64,000 nucleotides of DNA from Acridotheres tristis (Eukaryota > Chordata > Aves > Passeriformes > Sturnidae): assembly GCA_037013685.1 (NCBI GenBank), contig CM072908.1:5469001-5533000 (forward strand). Reading direction: 5' to 3'. The position numbers and the translations under genes are program-made. Below the pieces are notes generated by a model, which did no database searches, was not told the origin of the DNA, and saw only the letters and a program-made list of their open reading frames with translations. Position 1 is the stretch's first letter. Every line of letters starts with the position of its first letter. Positions 1 through 40,429 of this stretch are shown here, piece by piece.

Positions 1-280
1 AATAACTTCCTGTATCACTATATTGTATCAGCATGTGAGATAGTCTGGCAGATACTATTATGGGCTGGGTAGGTCACACACAGTTATTTAAGAGTGCTGA
101 TGTCTGTAACACAGAGTCTGGCTCTTTGTAAATCAGCTTTAACTGCCAGATTTCCCCTATATTTTCCAGAGTTGGTGACCTGTCCCTTGATTTGCCATTC
201 AGATATTACTAGCTGCGTGGGGCCAGGGAATGCTGGGCTCTCTGCAGCTCTCAGGGGACAGGAGGGTTTGGGTGTTTCAC
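1..280 (-). other. ANGPTL7: ANGPTL7 intron 4 (part)
   Basis: This stretch follows the donor at 280-279 (minus strand) of ANGPTL7 coding exon 4. No fibrinogen-domain coding sequence can be read here, so the final exon must lie outside the window. On the plus strand it is part of the MTOR intron. Confidence 0.8.
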
Positions 281-3200
281 CTTTCCGGAACTGGGCACAG
301 TCATCCACACACTTGTCGTTGTCCTTGTCCTTTGTGCTGAAGGCCGTGTTGTTGTGGTAGCGCAGCGAGTCCCGGCCCGTGTTGCCGCTGTAGTTGCCCA
401 CGAACAGGCGGTAGCTGTTGATTTCATTGCTCAGGGTGAACTGCCTGTACTGGGCATAGCGGCTGTTACCTTCCCAGTCCTGCACAGAACAGGGGAGAAG
501 AAATCTGCCCCATTAGCTTTGGAAAAAACTCCCAACATCCATGATTATATACAGACATTTTTACTGTCTCAGGCTGCAGAAACTGCTCTGTTAAGGCAAA
601 GGAATTTCCAAGTCTTATCTGCACTGGTATCGTACAATGTGTAGGAAAGTGGATGTGCAGCTCTTGCATTCAGTATCCTTGTGTCAGTGTGCTGCCTCTA
701 GTCATTTTTTTCCCCTCTGAAACAGTGACTTTTAGATATTAAGCCTTTCAGAGTATACATATCCCATCCCTCAAAGCTATTGTACCAACTATAAACTAGT
801 CTAAGTCAAACTCAAGCCTTTAACAGACTGAAGAAATTGAGGGTAACACAATGCAAACTCTTGTACCCAGGCTGGAAGGAAGTGCTGCGAAATGAAAAGA
901 CTCAGAGGCTTGCAAACTTTATGGGATGTCTCTTTCTGAATTTTTAAATCTGTGATGATCAGCAGTTTGATCTGTCTGCAGTGGCTTCTGCAGGATTTCC
1001 AAGAATCCCATGCATTCTGAAGACACAATGTGTGTGCAGACAGAAGGTTGTGCCACTGACTTGGTGCAAGGGAGAACATTCTTCTGTCTTGTGTTTGAAT
1101 GTGTTCCTAGGTTGATCCTACTTCCTTCTCGCATAATTAAAGCATGCAAATTCTTTGGGCCTCCTATTGAGATAGGAGATGGTATCTGGTACTGGGAAAT
1201 CTGAACCAAAATTAAGAACTTATTAATTACCTCCAACTCTACTCGCAGCACAGTGGGGCGTCTTGAAAGTCGGTAGATATTTTCATTTCCCAGCCAAAAA
1301 TCCCCCCTAATATTGCCAAATCCTTCCCTGTATTGTTTCCAGTCCCTATTGAATGATGTCAAACCAACTTTACGTCTCTGGATGACAGTCCAGCCACCTC
1401 CATCTGTCTCCATGTCACAGAACACCTGGAATAGGAAAAAAAGGCAGTGGTTTCTTGTCAGGAGACTTAGAAAGGTTCAGTTCTCTTCATACAAGGCATT
1501 GTTCCGAGATTTCACAACATGAATAAATTTCTATGGCAAAAAAATTATTAGAGAACTTTTTTTCTCTTTTGTCTCTTAAATTGTACACTCTTTCCATCCT
1601 TGAAGTTTGCTTACATAAAGAAGCTGATGGCGAGTGCAGGGTACCAAAACTTAGTGTGTGCTCTTTTCATCTCTGTAGAGAAGTATTTCTTCATTATATT
1701 TTAAAAAAACATTGTGTACAAAATATTCTTACCTCCAGATCTGGAATTCCCAAAAATTCATCAGGAGGTAGTTTGTAAACCCCAGAAATTCGGTAGTTCC
1801 TCTGGTAAAGTGATGAGCAGTCATAAACAGCATCTACTTGAATCAGAACCAGAAAGTGAGAATCCCAGCAGCAAGAACTCTTCTTTTGTGAAGGTGCTTT
1901 TTGCAAAGTTTAGTTTGTAGTACAAGGGGTAATGAGGCTTTCCACAAGTCTAATGCTTTCCTGAAATGGCTTAGTTTTGAATAGTGTATGCATTTCCAAA
2001 AGGTGTTTTAACACTGAGATTTTATTAATTAATTTTTTTTTTTTTTTTTAACCTCTGCTATGCAAAAAGACATCTCTGCTTTCTTGTCCCATTGCCACTG
2101 TGTGTCTGTGCTGGAAAGTATATTTGTATACTTTGTATCCAGAATATTTGCTGGAAAGTATAAAAATATAATACATGATATTTGCTGACCCCCTCCTAAG
2201 TAATAACGACTCATGCAGTGGGATGGCCAGGCCTGCTGCCAGGTGTCTGTTTTGAGTGTGTGAACAGGTTGGCCAAGTTTGTGGATGAGGGATATTTATT
2301 TGTTCAGCCCTTTCTGCACTGTCTGTGACAGAGAAGGTGCCTTTTAGCTGCAGTGAGTCAGTCTGTGAAAAGCTCTTTTCCTCCTGGTGCAGACCTGAAG
2401 ATGGTAAAATGCACAGCTATTCTGAGGAGGATAAATGAGCTGGAGCAAGGCTTTATAATGTCTGACAGTTTTCAAAAATGTCTCTTACCTGGAGAGGTGA
2501 GACCCATCTGTCTTAAATACCTTCTGGGCCAGTTTCTGCTGTGTGTAATTTTTTTTTCTCCAGCTTCAAAGAGACTTGTTATGGTGTAACTGTTTATTTA
2601 GGCCTACTGTAAATAGTGATGTGTCAAAACTAAGCAGGTGGAACTATTTTAGAGAAAGAATTAAGTAAATAGATTTAGAAGTTTTCCTTAATTTTAAACA
2701 TCTAAATGAAGTCTTTTGGCAAACAAAGTTGAGACTGAGACAATTTAAGCTCTCTGCAGTGAATTTCATTTGAAAAGTCAACAAACAGGATGCTTTCTTC
2801 TAGAAGTGCCTTTACAGGTAGCTGACCTAAAAATGCACCTGCATTCCACATTTAGTACAGGCCTGTGCAATCACTGTGTGCAGTGAAATTTTCCCTCAGG
2901 GAAGAGAATTTTAAAGAATTTAACTGTGGTTTGGCTAGGTATTTATCACAGTTTGTATCTTGTATCATCTACAGCTTTGAATTTTTAAGAATTATCATTC
3001 AAAAATAACAGATCACTCTTTTTTACTTTGGTTCAGGCATAGTCATAAAGATACAATTACAAATCTTTAATAATTCCTGGAGAGCATTTCTAATTGTTCT
3101 AACAATTTCCAGTCTTCTGTCAGCACAGTGAGCCCAGAGGTTATTACTGCCAGAGCCATTCTCATACCAAGCCAGCTCCTATTCTTTTAGGATTGGTACT

Positions 3201-3826
3201 GTAGTGCTCAGAAAATTAAATATTAGGCTGAATTCCTCACTGTAGAAACTTAGTAACTGTTCAGTTTCTGCACTCTTTAAAAACAGACATAGATCTAAAA
3301 CACAGATGGAGAAATTCAAACTAGTTTTCTCAGGCTCACTGCCTAAGCAGCAGTACTCAGTGTGCATGCTACCACATTAGCAGCAGGAGCTGGTCACTAG
3401 CTGTGCCCTGAGAGGTGAATGTGGGAGCTTGGTGACTCCCTCCTTACCAGCTGATGTTTGTGTGACCGTCTGAGCTGCCTGCAGCTGCATGATGTCGATC
3501 TGGTTGTTCATTTCCGAGTATTTGCTCTCGGCGTCGATGAGGCGCGACTCCATCTGCTTGGTGCTCCCTTCCAGCTCCATCACCTGCATCACCACGTTCA
3601 CCCAGTCCCCTTCCTGCTTCTTGCTCAGCTCCTGCAGCATTCTGCTCAGGTTGGCCACCTGCAGCTTGAGCTCGCTGATGTCCTCACAGCAGCCTGCCAT
3701 CCTGGACTGTGCATTCCCATTGATCGTTCTCCTCTTGGGAGGTTTCTGCAGCAGGGCTGGGTAAATCACCACGGACACAGTGACAATGCAGAGCCACGCC
3801 AGCTGAACCCTGGGTCTCAGTGGCAT
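281..3826 (-). CDS. ANGPTL7: Angiopoietin-like 7, first four coding exons (3' partial, nested in MTOR intron)
   Basis: Secreted fibrinogen-like glycoprotein; in mammals it is linked to extracellular matrix of cornea and trabecular meshwork. Coding exons on the minus strand are 3826-3448, 1833-1733, 1425-1231 and 479-281. All have GT-AG borders and joining phases, giving 291 residues plus one base. Visible in order: a hydrophobic signal segment (about residues 8-26), a CC pair at 46-47, a coiled-coil stretch to about 120 with one N-glycosylation sequon (NLS, 59-61), then the fibrinogen C-terminal domain. That domain contains YDCSSLYQ, GGGWTVIQRR, GDFWLGNE and the calcium-site run DKDND. The human protein is 346 residues, so roughly 55 residues, including the GYWYNCC region, are in a last exon left of position 1. 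The start is the only Met in frame before the signal segment. The gene sits antisense within the MTOR intron equivalent to human intron 28, as in mammals. Confidence 0.95.
2029..2051 (+). repeat. T homopolymer run
   Basis: A run of about 18 T inside ANGPTL7 intron 1, read as an A-run on the ANGPTL7 strand. A simple repeat with no adjoining recognisable SINE. Confidence 0.8.
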
Positions 3827-4027
3827 TTTTGCTTACAGCAACAGAAACCTTCCAGCTGACTGCAGTAGTCTGAATGCAGCTGGGATAGGTATAAAATTTC
3901 TTGCAGCAGCCTGGTACCTTCCTTGCTTCCAGTGAAGTGAGTCTCTGAAGGTGGAGCCTGAAGAAGTGGCTTTTTTTCAGACCCCTCCTGTCGGAGCCTA
4001 TGACTTTGGAAGTCTGTCTCAAAGCAT

Positions 4028-4035
4028 CTTATATA
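4028..4035 (-). promoter_or_regulatory. ANGPTL7: TATA box of ANGPTL7
   Basis: On the minus strand the sequence reads TATATAAG, about 200 bases before the ANGPTL7 start codon at 3826. A start site about 30 bases downstream, near 4000, would give a 5' UTR of about 175 bases. There is no CpG island here, which fits a tissue-restricted TATA-type promoter, unlike EXOSC10 and SRM. The start site itself is inferred. Confidence 0.6.
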
Positions 4036-4039
4036 CTAT

Positions 4040-7000
4040 TTTTCTGTTTACCTCCACCCCCCTGAAACTATGAAGAGCTTGCTGGCCCCTCCCAGTTCAT
4101 CTGTTCCTATCAGGTGTTTACAGGGTGAAATTGGAACAGGTTTCAGCCAAGAAAGGTTGGGGAGAGCAGAGACTTTCCTCAGTTCTGTCTTGAAGGGGTG
4201 TAGGAGAAGGCTAGGAAATGAGGAGAATTTCTAGCAATTATTGCCTATTGGATTGGAGCCCTCTTGGTGACTAGTTCTGGCACTTAAATAGCATGAGAGC
4301 ATTAGAGATCCAGAATGTGAAAAGGCTGTTCAAAATGGGTGAGTTTATAGAAGTTAAAGAAAGGTACCCTGGAAGGTAGCCCTGGCTACAAGTCCTACTA
4401 CAGCCCCAAAAGTTGTAGGGGGTAACTCTGTGATTACATTGTTTCTTAATTTAGACAGTATTTTAGCAAAAAAATTAGTTAAGTATCTAATCCTCTTCTC
4501 TCTGGAGACTGGTGTCTCTACTATTAATGTTGTAAAATCCACTGCTGTTCTTTTAGAAGTGGAATATCTGAGGCTGGGATGAAATGAAATCTGTTTATTC
4601 GTAGTGGACAAGTGAAAGGACATTAGGTAATGGTGAGTCTATGTAAAATTGATACAGGGTGGTTGTTTTTACAGGCAATGTGATCTAACCCCAGTGTTAG
4701 GGAGGCCAGTTTATTAACAGGATTTTGAGAGGAAAATCTATGGTTAATGAAAACATGCATAGTTACATAAAAAGTAGATTTTAGAGTAAATCTTCAGTTT
4801 TTAGACAATCAGAGTATTAGTCCAGTCTCACCTGGTTGACATGGCAACTTCCTCTCCTCTTTTTTATCTTTTTACTTCAGAATTTTATTATAGCAGTTTG
4901 ATCTCCAAATAAAACCATTTCAGCAAAGGTGCATCCTTTTGCAAAAGGTCTGCAGGCTTGCTTCTGGATCCTTCAGGATAAGTTGTTTCTCCTCAGGCCT
5001 AACATGTGGGTTCTTGCATCTTCCTGCAAAATTTCTGATTATGATAACGGGCAGAAATAAGATGAAATAAAGGATTAAGTGCCTCATGTATCTTCTCCTT
5101 GCATAAAAGCTGGGAAAGCTTCTTGATGTCCAAGGAAACAAAAGAGAGCTAATCTTGCACCTCTTACAAAGGACATTAGGACAAACCCACCTGACACATG
5201 CTATCCCATCTTGGCTTCTTTTGCTGATCCAAAGTGGCTGCAGGATTTCTGCTTGATTAGGAACCATCAGAAAAGCCTTACTGACCTGACATTTGCTTTT
5301 AAAGAAATAGAAAGCACAATTGCTTGTTGATGCAGCTTCTCTCCCTTCTCAGCTCTGATACACTTGTTGCTTGATGCTTTGTTACTGCCTCTCATTTGCA
5401 CTGGGGCTGGCTAATAGTTTTTCTCCAAAACAGACCCACAAGAGTGTGAAGATTTTGGGAGATGAAGTCATCAAAGCACTGCAGGAGTGGAATATGATTA
5501 CAGGTGTCTTGTAAACCTGTATTTTCACAGAGAAGGAAGAGGGAATCTTTAGGAGGAGGTCAGAATTAGAGCTCTCCAAACAAGTTGTCTTGTGGGTGAC
5601 TGACTGCCTGTGTGCTGTGCTCAAGGGAAAACCACTGGGTGTGTTGTGTCAGCTGGCAAGGCCACTGTGTGGGATTGGTGAGCTGAGATATTGCCAGAGA
5701 TAGGCAAGTACAATTTGTTTAAAGCATGGAAGGTACCTCCATAGCAGACCATAGGCTTCAGTCAATTTTTGTCATGGACATTCCAGAAACCTTCCATAGC
5801 AAAATTGCTTTTTATACTTCAGACCAGAAAGTGCCACTGCACACAGATGAAAGCCTGACCTTTTTGTTCTGCCTCTAATCCTGTCTGAGCCCTCTTCCAG
5901 CTGGAGCTTCTGTCATTCCCAGGGGCAAATTCTTCACTGGCTTCCTGTGATGAGAAACATGTTTTTGTCAAAGTTGGAACAGAGACTAGGACAGGCCAGA
6001 CTCTGCTTCTCTGCCCCAAAAAAGCCACCCTGCTAACACCCCCATTGTGTTACACAGGACTTCAGTCCCTTCTGCTGCTGCTCCCACTCACCATAACTCT
6101 GCCTTGGACAGATGTAGAAGAGGGGAGCCACTTGTTGGTCCATGCATTCCCTCTTTATACAAATTTTGAAAGGATCCAAGATTCAATTGAACACTCATGT
6201 TACAAAACACCACAAAAAGGCCTCCAAATCCCTTCTCTAAACTGGACTATTTAATTGGAAGTGAGACAGCCCAGGGTTTTATTTTGGATTCAGCTTCTAA
6301 TTTGTATATCCAAATGCTAACCATCTTTCTTCTGGGTACCTGTTTTAAAAGAGAATACTTTGTTCTGTGTAAGAGGGTGACAACAGACATACTATGCAGG
6401 AATGGAAGAGCACAAATCTTCCCACCTGTCATTACTTTATCAAAAATATTAAAAGAGATTTGGGCAGAGACATTCCTTGGCAGAGATATGAGCCTTAGTG
6501 GAATTTGACTTCTTTATGAGTATTTGAGAGATGGGTCTTTCCCAGTTCCATGGAGAACTGAATGTGGTCACTGAGGCAGCAGCTGCTACAGATGGTAGGC
6601 ATTGCCAGGTTAGTCAGAGATGACAGAAGCTATTCTCTGTTCTGTACTGTTCTTATGATTTGAATTCAGGATGCTGGTGCATTTTGTAAAGAGGTAAAGT
6701 TTGGGGCATAGCTGGGGAGAAATGAATTCAGTGATTACTGAGTGGATCCTGTTCTTTCCTTTCCCCAATAGTGATGGAGAAATTGTGCATCATTTGGCCT
6801 GAAATCCATCACCCTAGTGTTCCTCCATTATATTTTGTATATGGAAATACTGTGGGACATGATAGCTAAAAAGACAAGATCCTAAAGTCAAGAACATAAG
6901 ACAAATCCTTTTTTACTTAATTCATGATGTAGTTCTGAAGTGCTTGGGAGAACTCAGGCTAAACATGGTTTCAATTTGTATGTGCCATATGTTTATAATG

Positions 7001-10000
7001 TTGATTGATGGTACTAAATTCAAATATATTAGTATTATTTGATTAGAACCAGTTCTCTCCTGTCCCTGGAGGGCCAGATTAAATTAGAGGTGAGTTTAAA
7101 TGATTGCCTTCTCTGGGAAGCTGTTCTGGCAGGTGGATGTGAAGCTGAGACAAGAAGAAAAGCTCAGTGCCCTGTGGCTATTTATTTGGTAGCCATTCAT
7201 TGCAAACCCCTTAATATGCATCTGGCAAATGCTTAGAATCTGAAATTCCTGGTGCTTGCCGAGGTGGCAAAGCTCTCATCAGCTCTCAGCTGGCCCATTG
7301 TTGAGTCCACACTGGGTTGGAGCTCTGAAATATTGCTTTTCCCTCCCAGAAAGTGTGAAACTCTTCACCTTTTGCTTTGGAGATGTTCATAAATGCTCCA
7401 ACATTCACTCTACTACAGCTTTAGGGTGAGGATTGTGTTGTAAATCTGTGAAGTTATATGGGGCAGGTGGAGCAGGGGAGAGGGCTCCATGAGAAACAAA
7501 CCACTGCTGTTTCCTGCTGTCATTTGTGATTGCTTTTTTATTTAAGGTGTCCCCTCTTTGCATAACCAATACACAAAGACTGGCTCTTTGTTTCAATTTT
7601 TTTTTACTAAATATCTTGCTTAGCAATTCTTTTCTTCTCTGCATTCTGGTTAATAAAAAATGGGTGATACAAAACCTTCTGCAGCCTAAGCAGCAGGGCT
7701 GGCTAAGAAATTTGTTGTAACATTTTTCACTGATTTTTCTTTCAAAACTGATGAATGTTTTTATTTGATTGGGAATTTGGCCAGTTTTGATGCCTGTGAG
7801 CAGGAAGCTGAGGGGGCTGCTCTGGCCTGGAAGCACTCAACAATCACAAATCTTTATTGAAAACAATTCTTTCCTGCTATCAGCTTCTCAAACATATTTG
7901 TTCCCGGAATGGGAATAATTTTTAGTGGCATGATGGACATGCATTGGTTTTCTGAGTTGTTTTGGGGACTGTGGATTGTTTTCTGAGATTTCTTCAGTTA
8001 AGGACTGGGAGATGCCTGAAGACAAATGAATCACAGAACTGGGGAAAGTGGCCATCGAAGCCAATTCCTTTTGCCAGAGGATTTTCTGTTCCCCCAAGTC
8101 TCCACAAAGTAACAGTGCCTTCCAATCCCAGAAGCAGCACTCAGCACTTCTTCAGAAGGAAAAACAAGCTTGGTTGAGGCTGGTAAATTCTGTCATCTAG
8201 AGAATCTTTCTAAACAAACTTGAGGAGACTGAAAAAAAAGAAGAGTTTGTCTACTTGTCTAGATTCTGCATACAGGCTGCTTTATTGTAAAAATAAAGTT
8301 TCTCTGTTATGTTTTGGAATGCATTCTGGCAGTAGGAAATGTGTGTGTTCCCTCATGGATGAGTTTGGGAGCTCTTGAAAAGGCTCTATTAAAATAAAGG
8401 CTTTTCTTTTTATAAATTTTATGAGAAGATGAGGAAAGTCTGGTTGCTTCTGAGTTCTTGAAAATTTAATATATTTTGAGTGACAGAGGCTATTGTCAAT
8501 ATCAAAGATAATGGAAGACTGGAAAGCTCCCAGGACTCTATAAAAGAGGGCATTTCTAGTAAACATTACTCATTTATGCCTTGGGTTTGTAGGGGAGAAA
8601 AGTTTATCATTTGAGTTCTTTTCCCACTGAAGACTGTAAGGTTGATTTTGATTCCCAATTCATGTCTGGTTTCTGTTTAAATAACCTTTAAAATATACAA
8701 CCAAGAGGAGTATATTTCTCTTCAATATTTTTCTTTTTTGTGATTCTAGCTCAGTATATGTAAAACCTACAGTTTTGATACCTTAATAATCAAGCAGTAG
8801 GTTTATGTAGCTTTTCACTACTAATAAAATTTGAAGATTTAAGACTTCTGATCAAGATATTTTGTATTAGGAAGTTTGCCAAGGGTAGTCTTTTTGTAGA
8901 GATAGAGTGACATAGCAGTTGGAAAATGTTTTTCATCAGAAGGCTTGTTTACATTTTAATATCCCACTCATCATGATCAAGTGCTCCAAATAGTAGGTCA
9001 GGGTTGGACATTATTCTGGCTACAGTGCAGATAATGTTTAATAAACAGGGTGGGAAATTTAAATTATATTGTTCTGCATAATCTAATGAGGCAGTGAACC
9101 CAGATGGGCTGAACTCACACCAAACTTTATTGATAAGAATTAGTTTTGCAACTGATTTATGCTCATGTAGAGGGAAAGCATAATGATCTTTTGTTGTTTT
9201 TGCTAATCACTTTGTTTATTGAATAAAATGTGAAACAAAATGGTGGGTATTGAGCACTGAAATTAGTGCACTGGTTCTAAGAATATAAAGGTCTAGTTGA
9301 TGTGATTTGGGAAATCTTGTTATTTCTGTGGTCTCCCACTTGTGAATGTGGGACAGCTCTGTCTGGAAATAACTTCAGAATATTTTAGGTAAGTATGTTA
9401 GCATTGAAAACACATAATTTTGAAATCTTTTCCTTGAGCATTAGTACTAGAAGGCTCTGCCAGCCCATAGCAGGCAGTAGAGCTGAATATTTGGGCCTTT
9501 CCTGAGAGATGTTTCCTGTGACCTACCAATCCTATACCTAAAAATGTTCTAAATGCCAAAAAATGTTCTTTTATGCCCTCCTGCCAAGTCTTCGAGTAGG
9601 AGATAGTGGTGGGTTGTTTTTTTTAACAAAAATGAACTGATGAATATGTTCTTCCCACAGTGGATATGGAGAACAACTGATCTTTTCATTAATTTCCTTT
9701 AACTTCCTTTAACTTAAAATTATTCTGAACTAGGAATAATTACAAGGACATCTGCCAGTAAACAAAGACTTAAGTTACTGGCTGGCAAGTTAGCCAACTT
9801 TGACTCTCACATCTTGAGAGATGTTTTCCCACCTTCTCCTTTAATCCAGAGAGATTTTATAATTCTCTTTATCCAGATACAAGGAGAAATCCATCCCCTC
9901 GATTCTAATCCAGTAAACTGCCCTGATTTCCAGCAGCAACACTTTGGCTAAATACCCCTGGCAACTCTGCCTGGCTGGAATATCAGCCCTCAGGGCCTTT

Positions 10001-12321
10001 TCTGAATGCCTGGATGCTTTTCTGCAGTGTTTTTGTTTCTGTTCAGTTCTGCAGTGTGATGGCTAGAAAACAGCTTTGTAGTGCTTAGAAGAGTGTTATA
10101 ACATTTAGGGAGATTCTGTCTGAGCACAGAGTCCTCAGAGCTGCAAGGCGAGGAGCAGTGCCTTCGTGGAAGGAAGGTGAAAGAGAAGGAAAGCACAGAA
10201 TGTTGTTGTCTTTTCTGAATGTGTGCTTTGGATGTACCACGTTCAAATAACATGTACACAAAGTGGGCTGGGAGTGGGGACATTTCCTGCTTTCGTAGAA
10301 ATGCTCCTAAACACAGGGAAAAGCAGCTGCCAGGAGAGGCTTATCCCAGTCACAGGCTCATCCTAGTCCACAAAATTACCTGTCACTGTTCACTGTGTTC
10401 TAGATCATTTGTTACAGGACAGTAATTTATGATTATTAACAGCTACTGCTGTGTGTTCTTGTAAATCAAAGTCTTTCTCTTTTCTCTCCCCATCTTTTCC
10501 TTTCCTTTGCTTAAACCTAACCATAAATAAATTTGAGACACTTAATTCTGCTTTGGACAGCCAAGAAAGTAAGAAACAAAAGGAGGAATGGAGTGCACCA
10601 GGGAGCAGCACAAGAGCAGTGCTAATTGTCAGATAATTAAAGAAAATGGTCAATTTTGTCAGGAAGTGTTGTCAAGAAAGATAACCTGGGAGAAATTAAT
10701 TGTCTGACATGCTGGAATGTGTCTGCCAATGGCTCTTTAAATCATCAGGTCATGAAATGTGACAGCCATTTCTCACTTTTATGAGGCTGCTGCCAAGCCT
10801 TCCCTTGGGAAGCCAGCTGGAGTTAGTGCAGCCTTTGACTACCTTGTTCAAAAAATGCCATGGGTCTGTTTCAATTGCTTCCCATTGTGGTGCCAGTCAT
10901 CTTGAACTGTGATTGTGGTGTATTGTTAGTCTAAATCTGATTTTAGCTTAACCAATCTGAAGGCCCAATTTCCAAGAGTATTTTACTTAACAAATATCCA
11001 GAGTATGTCTGTGAGCTTGATTCTTTAGTTGTCAGGAAAGGAGGCTTCCAGAGACAGAAGAAATGTAGCATTAATTTGAAAAACTTCCCTTTTTTGTCTC
11101 TGTATTACTCCTTTTAATACTTTAGATTTGCTTCTCTTACTGATCCCCTGCCTTCTGACAAGGGGGAATTCATGTAGCCATTGTGATGATGGCAGGAGAG
11201 AAAGAACATTTCTGAGAGCTGCCTGTGTCTGTGGTCCTGTTCAAAGACCACTGAAAGTCTCTTTGCACTGATCTCTTGCCATGTTTTGTTTTGTTAATTA
11301 TGCTGTTTCTGTTCCAAGCACTAACTAATGCTAATATTGGGCTGTAGGATGTGGTGTGGGTGCTCAGGTGTTAGGATGTTGCTTTGAACAATTTGCATTT
11401 CTGGTTCTCCAGAGTCAGTAGGAAAAGAGGAGGGCAATGAACCAGAGGCTCTTCATAAACAAGGTTTGTAAAATAGCAGAATTGTAATAAAAAGTGAGTT
11501 TCCTCATTAAATTGGAGTTTAAGAGTAGTGCTACTCACTGAGTACCCCATTTCTGATAGTAAACTAAGAAAACCAATGTGAAATGGAAATGATTTAAGAG
11601 AATAGCTGTACACCATGAAGAGAGAATCAGGTTCAAGAGTACCCTATTTACTTGTGCTTCATAAAATTCAGCTAGCCTTGCAAAACAAGTGCCTCCCTGG
11701 TACAGGCTGGGGATTGGTTGTGGTGGCAGCAGTTTCTGGCATGTTCTTGAAAACCAGCAAAAGAAAAGTGCCAGTGCTGGTTAGTACCAACGCAGAGGCT
11801 TTGTATAAAATGTAAAACTGAAATTAGGGTTGCACACTTCTTATGTAATTTCCTGGTGACACTTGTCAGCTGTTTTAGTGATACAGACTGTTTCCTGCAT
11901 CATTAAAATCTCTCCTCTGATTTTTAGAGGAGTTGGTGGTCTGTTGCAGGGAATGGGGAGGAAGAAAGTTAGTACTGTAAAGCTTTTAAGTACAGCTGTT
12001 TGAAAAATCATGCCTTTAAAATTATTGGAAGCTATTGTTCTCGCTGTGCAAGCTGGTACATAGAATTGATAATCATATTCCATCTCTGTTCTGTGTCACA
12101 AGTCTTCAGCCTATGTGCAGAGAACGTGTGCATCTGTGGTTTTGAAACTACATGGTCACTGTGTGCCTTATGTAGTTTAATTGTTCCTGTGTAAGTCTAA
12201 ACAAAAACAGTGTTCCATTGGTATTTCTAAATGATGGAACTTGGTATTATCAAGTAGAAGCTTCTACCAACTCCTAATATGCCAATTGTGTTAAATCATC
12301 TTTCTTTTCCTCCCTTTCCAG
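4040..12321 (+). other. MTOR: MTOR intron 28, remainder
   Basis: About 8.3 kb of AT-rich intron between the ANGPTL7 promoter and the first MTOR exon in the window. I looked on both strands for conserved peptide, tRNA or clear repeat signatures and recognised none. A stretch near 8020-8110 faintly resembles the start of a reverse-oriented CR1 tail but is too decayed to call. Short open frames here lack matching splice sites or familiar motifs. Confidence 0.6.
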
Positions 12322-39010
<26,689 letters not shown>

Positions 39011-39972
39011 CAGGAGATTCCAGAGTATGCACAGCCTTTTATTCTGGAGGCTTTTTCACTCCAAACTTGCTCTTCTACAAACACAAATTGAACGTTGGAC
39101 TGAAATACAGCCTTTGTCAAATATTTTTAAATGTAAATGAAAAGAGTTATTGTATATTAAAAGTTGGTGTAAGCCAATGTATAGCTGCTGTTGGAAAAAC
39201 AAGCTGTCTGAAACACAACACTTGATTTGGGTTTCCAGGACGGTGAAGACTGATTGTACCACAGATGTCTATGGTTCCACTTTGTCTTTGGGGAACTGGA
39301 GATCCATTGAAAAGAACTATACGGGTTTTCACTCACTTTGCAATGTAACTAAGTAACTTGCAGATTAATTATTGCCCTGGTCATTCCTGTTGATGTGGGT
39401 GCAGTGAGCTAAATGCGCTTGTGCAGGAGGCTTCATTTAGATTTGGGGGGAGCTGCATAACTGGAAAGAAAAAGAATTTTACCATTGTTTCGTCCTGTAC
39501 CTTCTTATCAAACTTGATTCTTGCCCCAAAATTGGAAATTGTCTATCCGCTCATGACACTAGTTCAGGATTTGTGTTTCTGACTAGATCAGGGTTTTGAA
39601 CACATCCAGGATTTGAAAACCTTGAGCTGAGCAAGGTCGGGGTGCCTCTGTGCAGAGTGATCGGTGGCAAACTTGATGCAGGGTACAAATAAATACCACT
39701 TGGGAGCCTCCTGCAGTGTCTGAGTTAAAAAGCAGTGTTGGGAAATAACTAGGGAAAGGTGGGGTTTGGCACAGGAGGCAGATGGGAGGGAGAACTGATT
39801 GTAACTTGAAACAGAAAATAATGGTTATTAAACATGAGAGTGAAGATAAAGTTATGATTTATGAATTAAAAATATTAAAAACAATGCACAAAATACAACA
39901 GAGTAGCCATGTTTAGATGCCATGTTGTATTTGCATATTTTTGTGCCAATAAATTACATCAAAATGTAAACA
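39011..39972 (+). other. MTOR: MTOR 3' UTR
   Basis: From the TAA at 39008-39010 to just past the AATAAA at 39948. The length of about 0.95 kb is close to that of other vertebrate MTOR mRNAs. An earlier AATAAA at 39688-39693 could give a shorter transcript. The exact cleavage site is inferred. Confidence 0.7.
39948..39953 (+). terminator. MTOR: Polyadenylation signal AATAAA of MTOR
   Basis: Canonical AATAAA followed about 25 bases later by a GT-rich stretch (TTTTGGTGTG), the expected downstream element. It is the last such signal before the intergenic CR1 fragment. Confidence 0.7.
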
Positions 39973-40429
39973 TTTTGGTGTGTTCCTGTTTATTCCTAAG
40001 TCTTTCTTAGGCAAGGACAGGGAAGCAGATTACAATTTTTTAAGGGTCCTGTTGCCATTTATTTGTTTTTTCATGCATCAGTTCGGGTCATTGGCTTTAT
40101 TTCCCTTCTGATAGCAGCTGAATGATGTCTGTCAGTTGTATAGAAAAACTGTGACCATGCAATCCCTACATTTTTGTTTTCCACGAGATGTGATGTCCTC
40201 TGTGTGATAACATCAGCTTCCTTGGGCTCAGGGTCACAGCCACAGCTCCAGTCACAGCAGAGAGTGTTGGACAGGATTCCCTGGGCTTCCCCAGCTGCTT
40301 GTGCAAATGCTGCACTCCAAAAAAATGGGAAATGGGGAGGTGGCAATCGCGAATCTGGGTATTGGCCCTAGCCCTTTTCTGAGCACTGGTGTGGCTGTCA
40401 AGGGGACTGGGCACCACAGTATAAGAAAG

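Noticed and set aside
8020..8110. Faint CR1-like start (GAATCACAGAACTGGGG) in MTOR intron 28
   Set aside because: Only the first two dozen bases resemble CR1 and the rest does not follow the family, so the evidence is too thin to list.
4040..12321. Search for an additional MTOR exon or other gene before 12322
   Set aside because: The residues expected just upstream of INNKLQQPE were not found in any plus frame, consistent with exon 28 lying left of the window beyond ANGPTL7.
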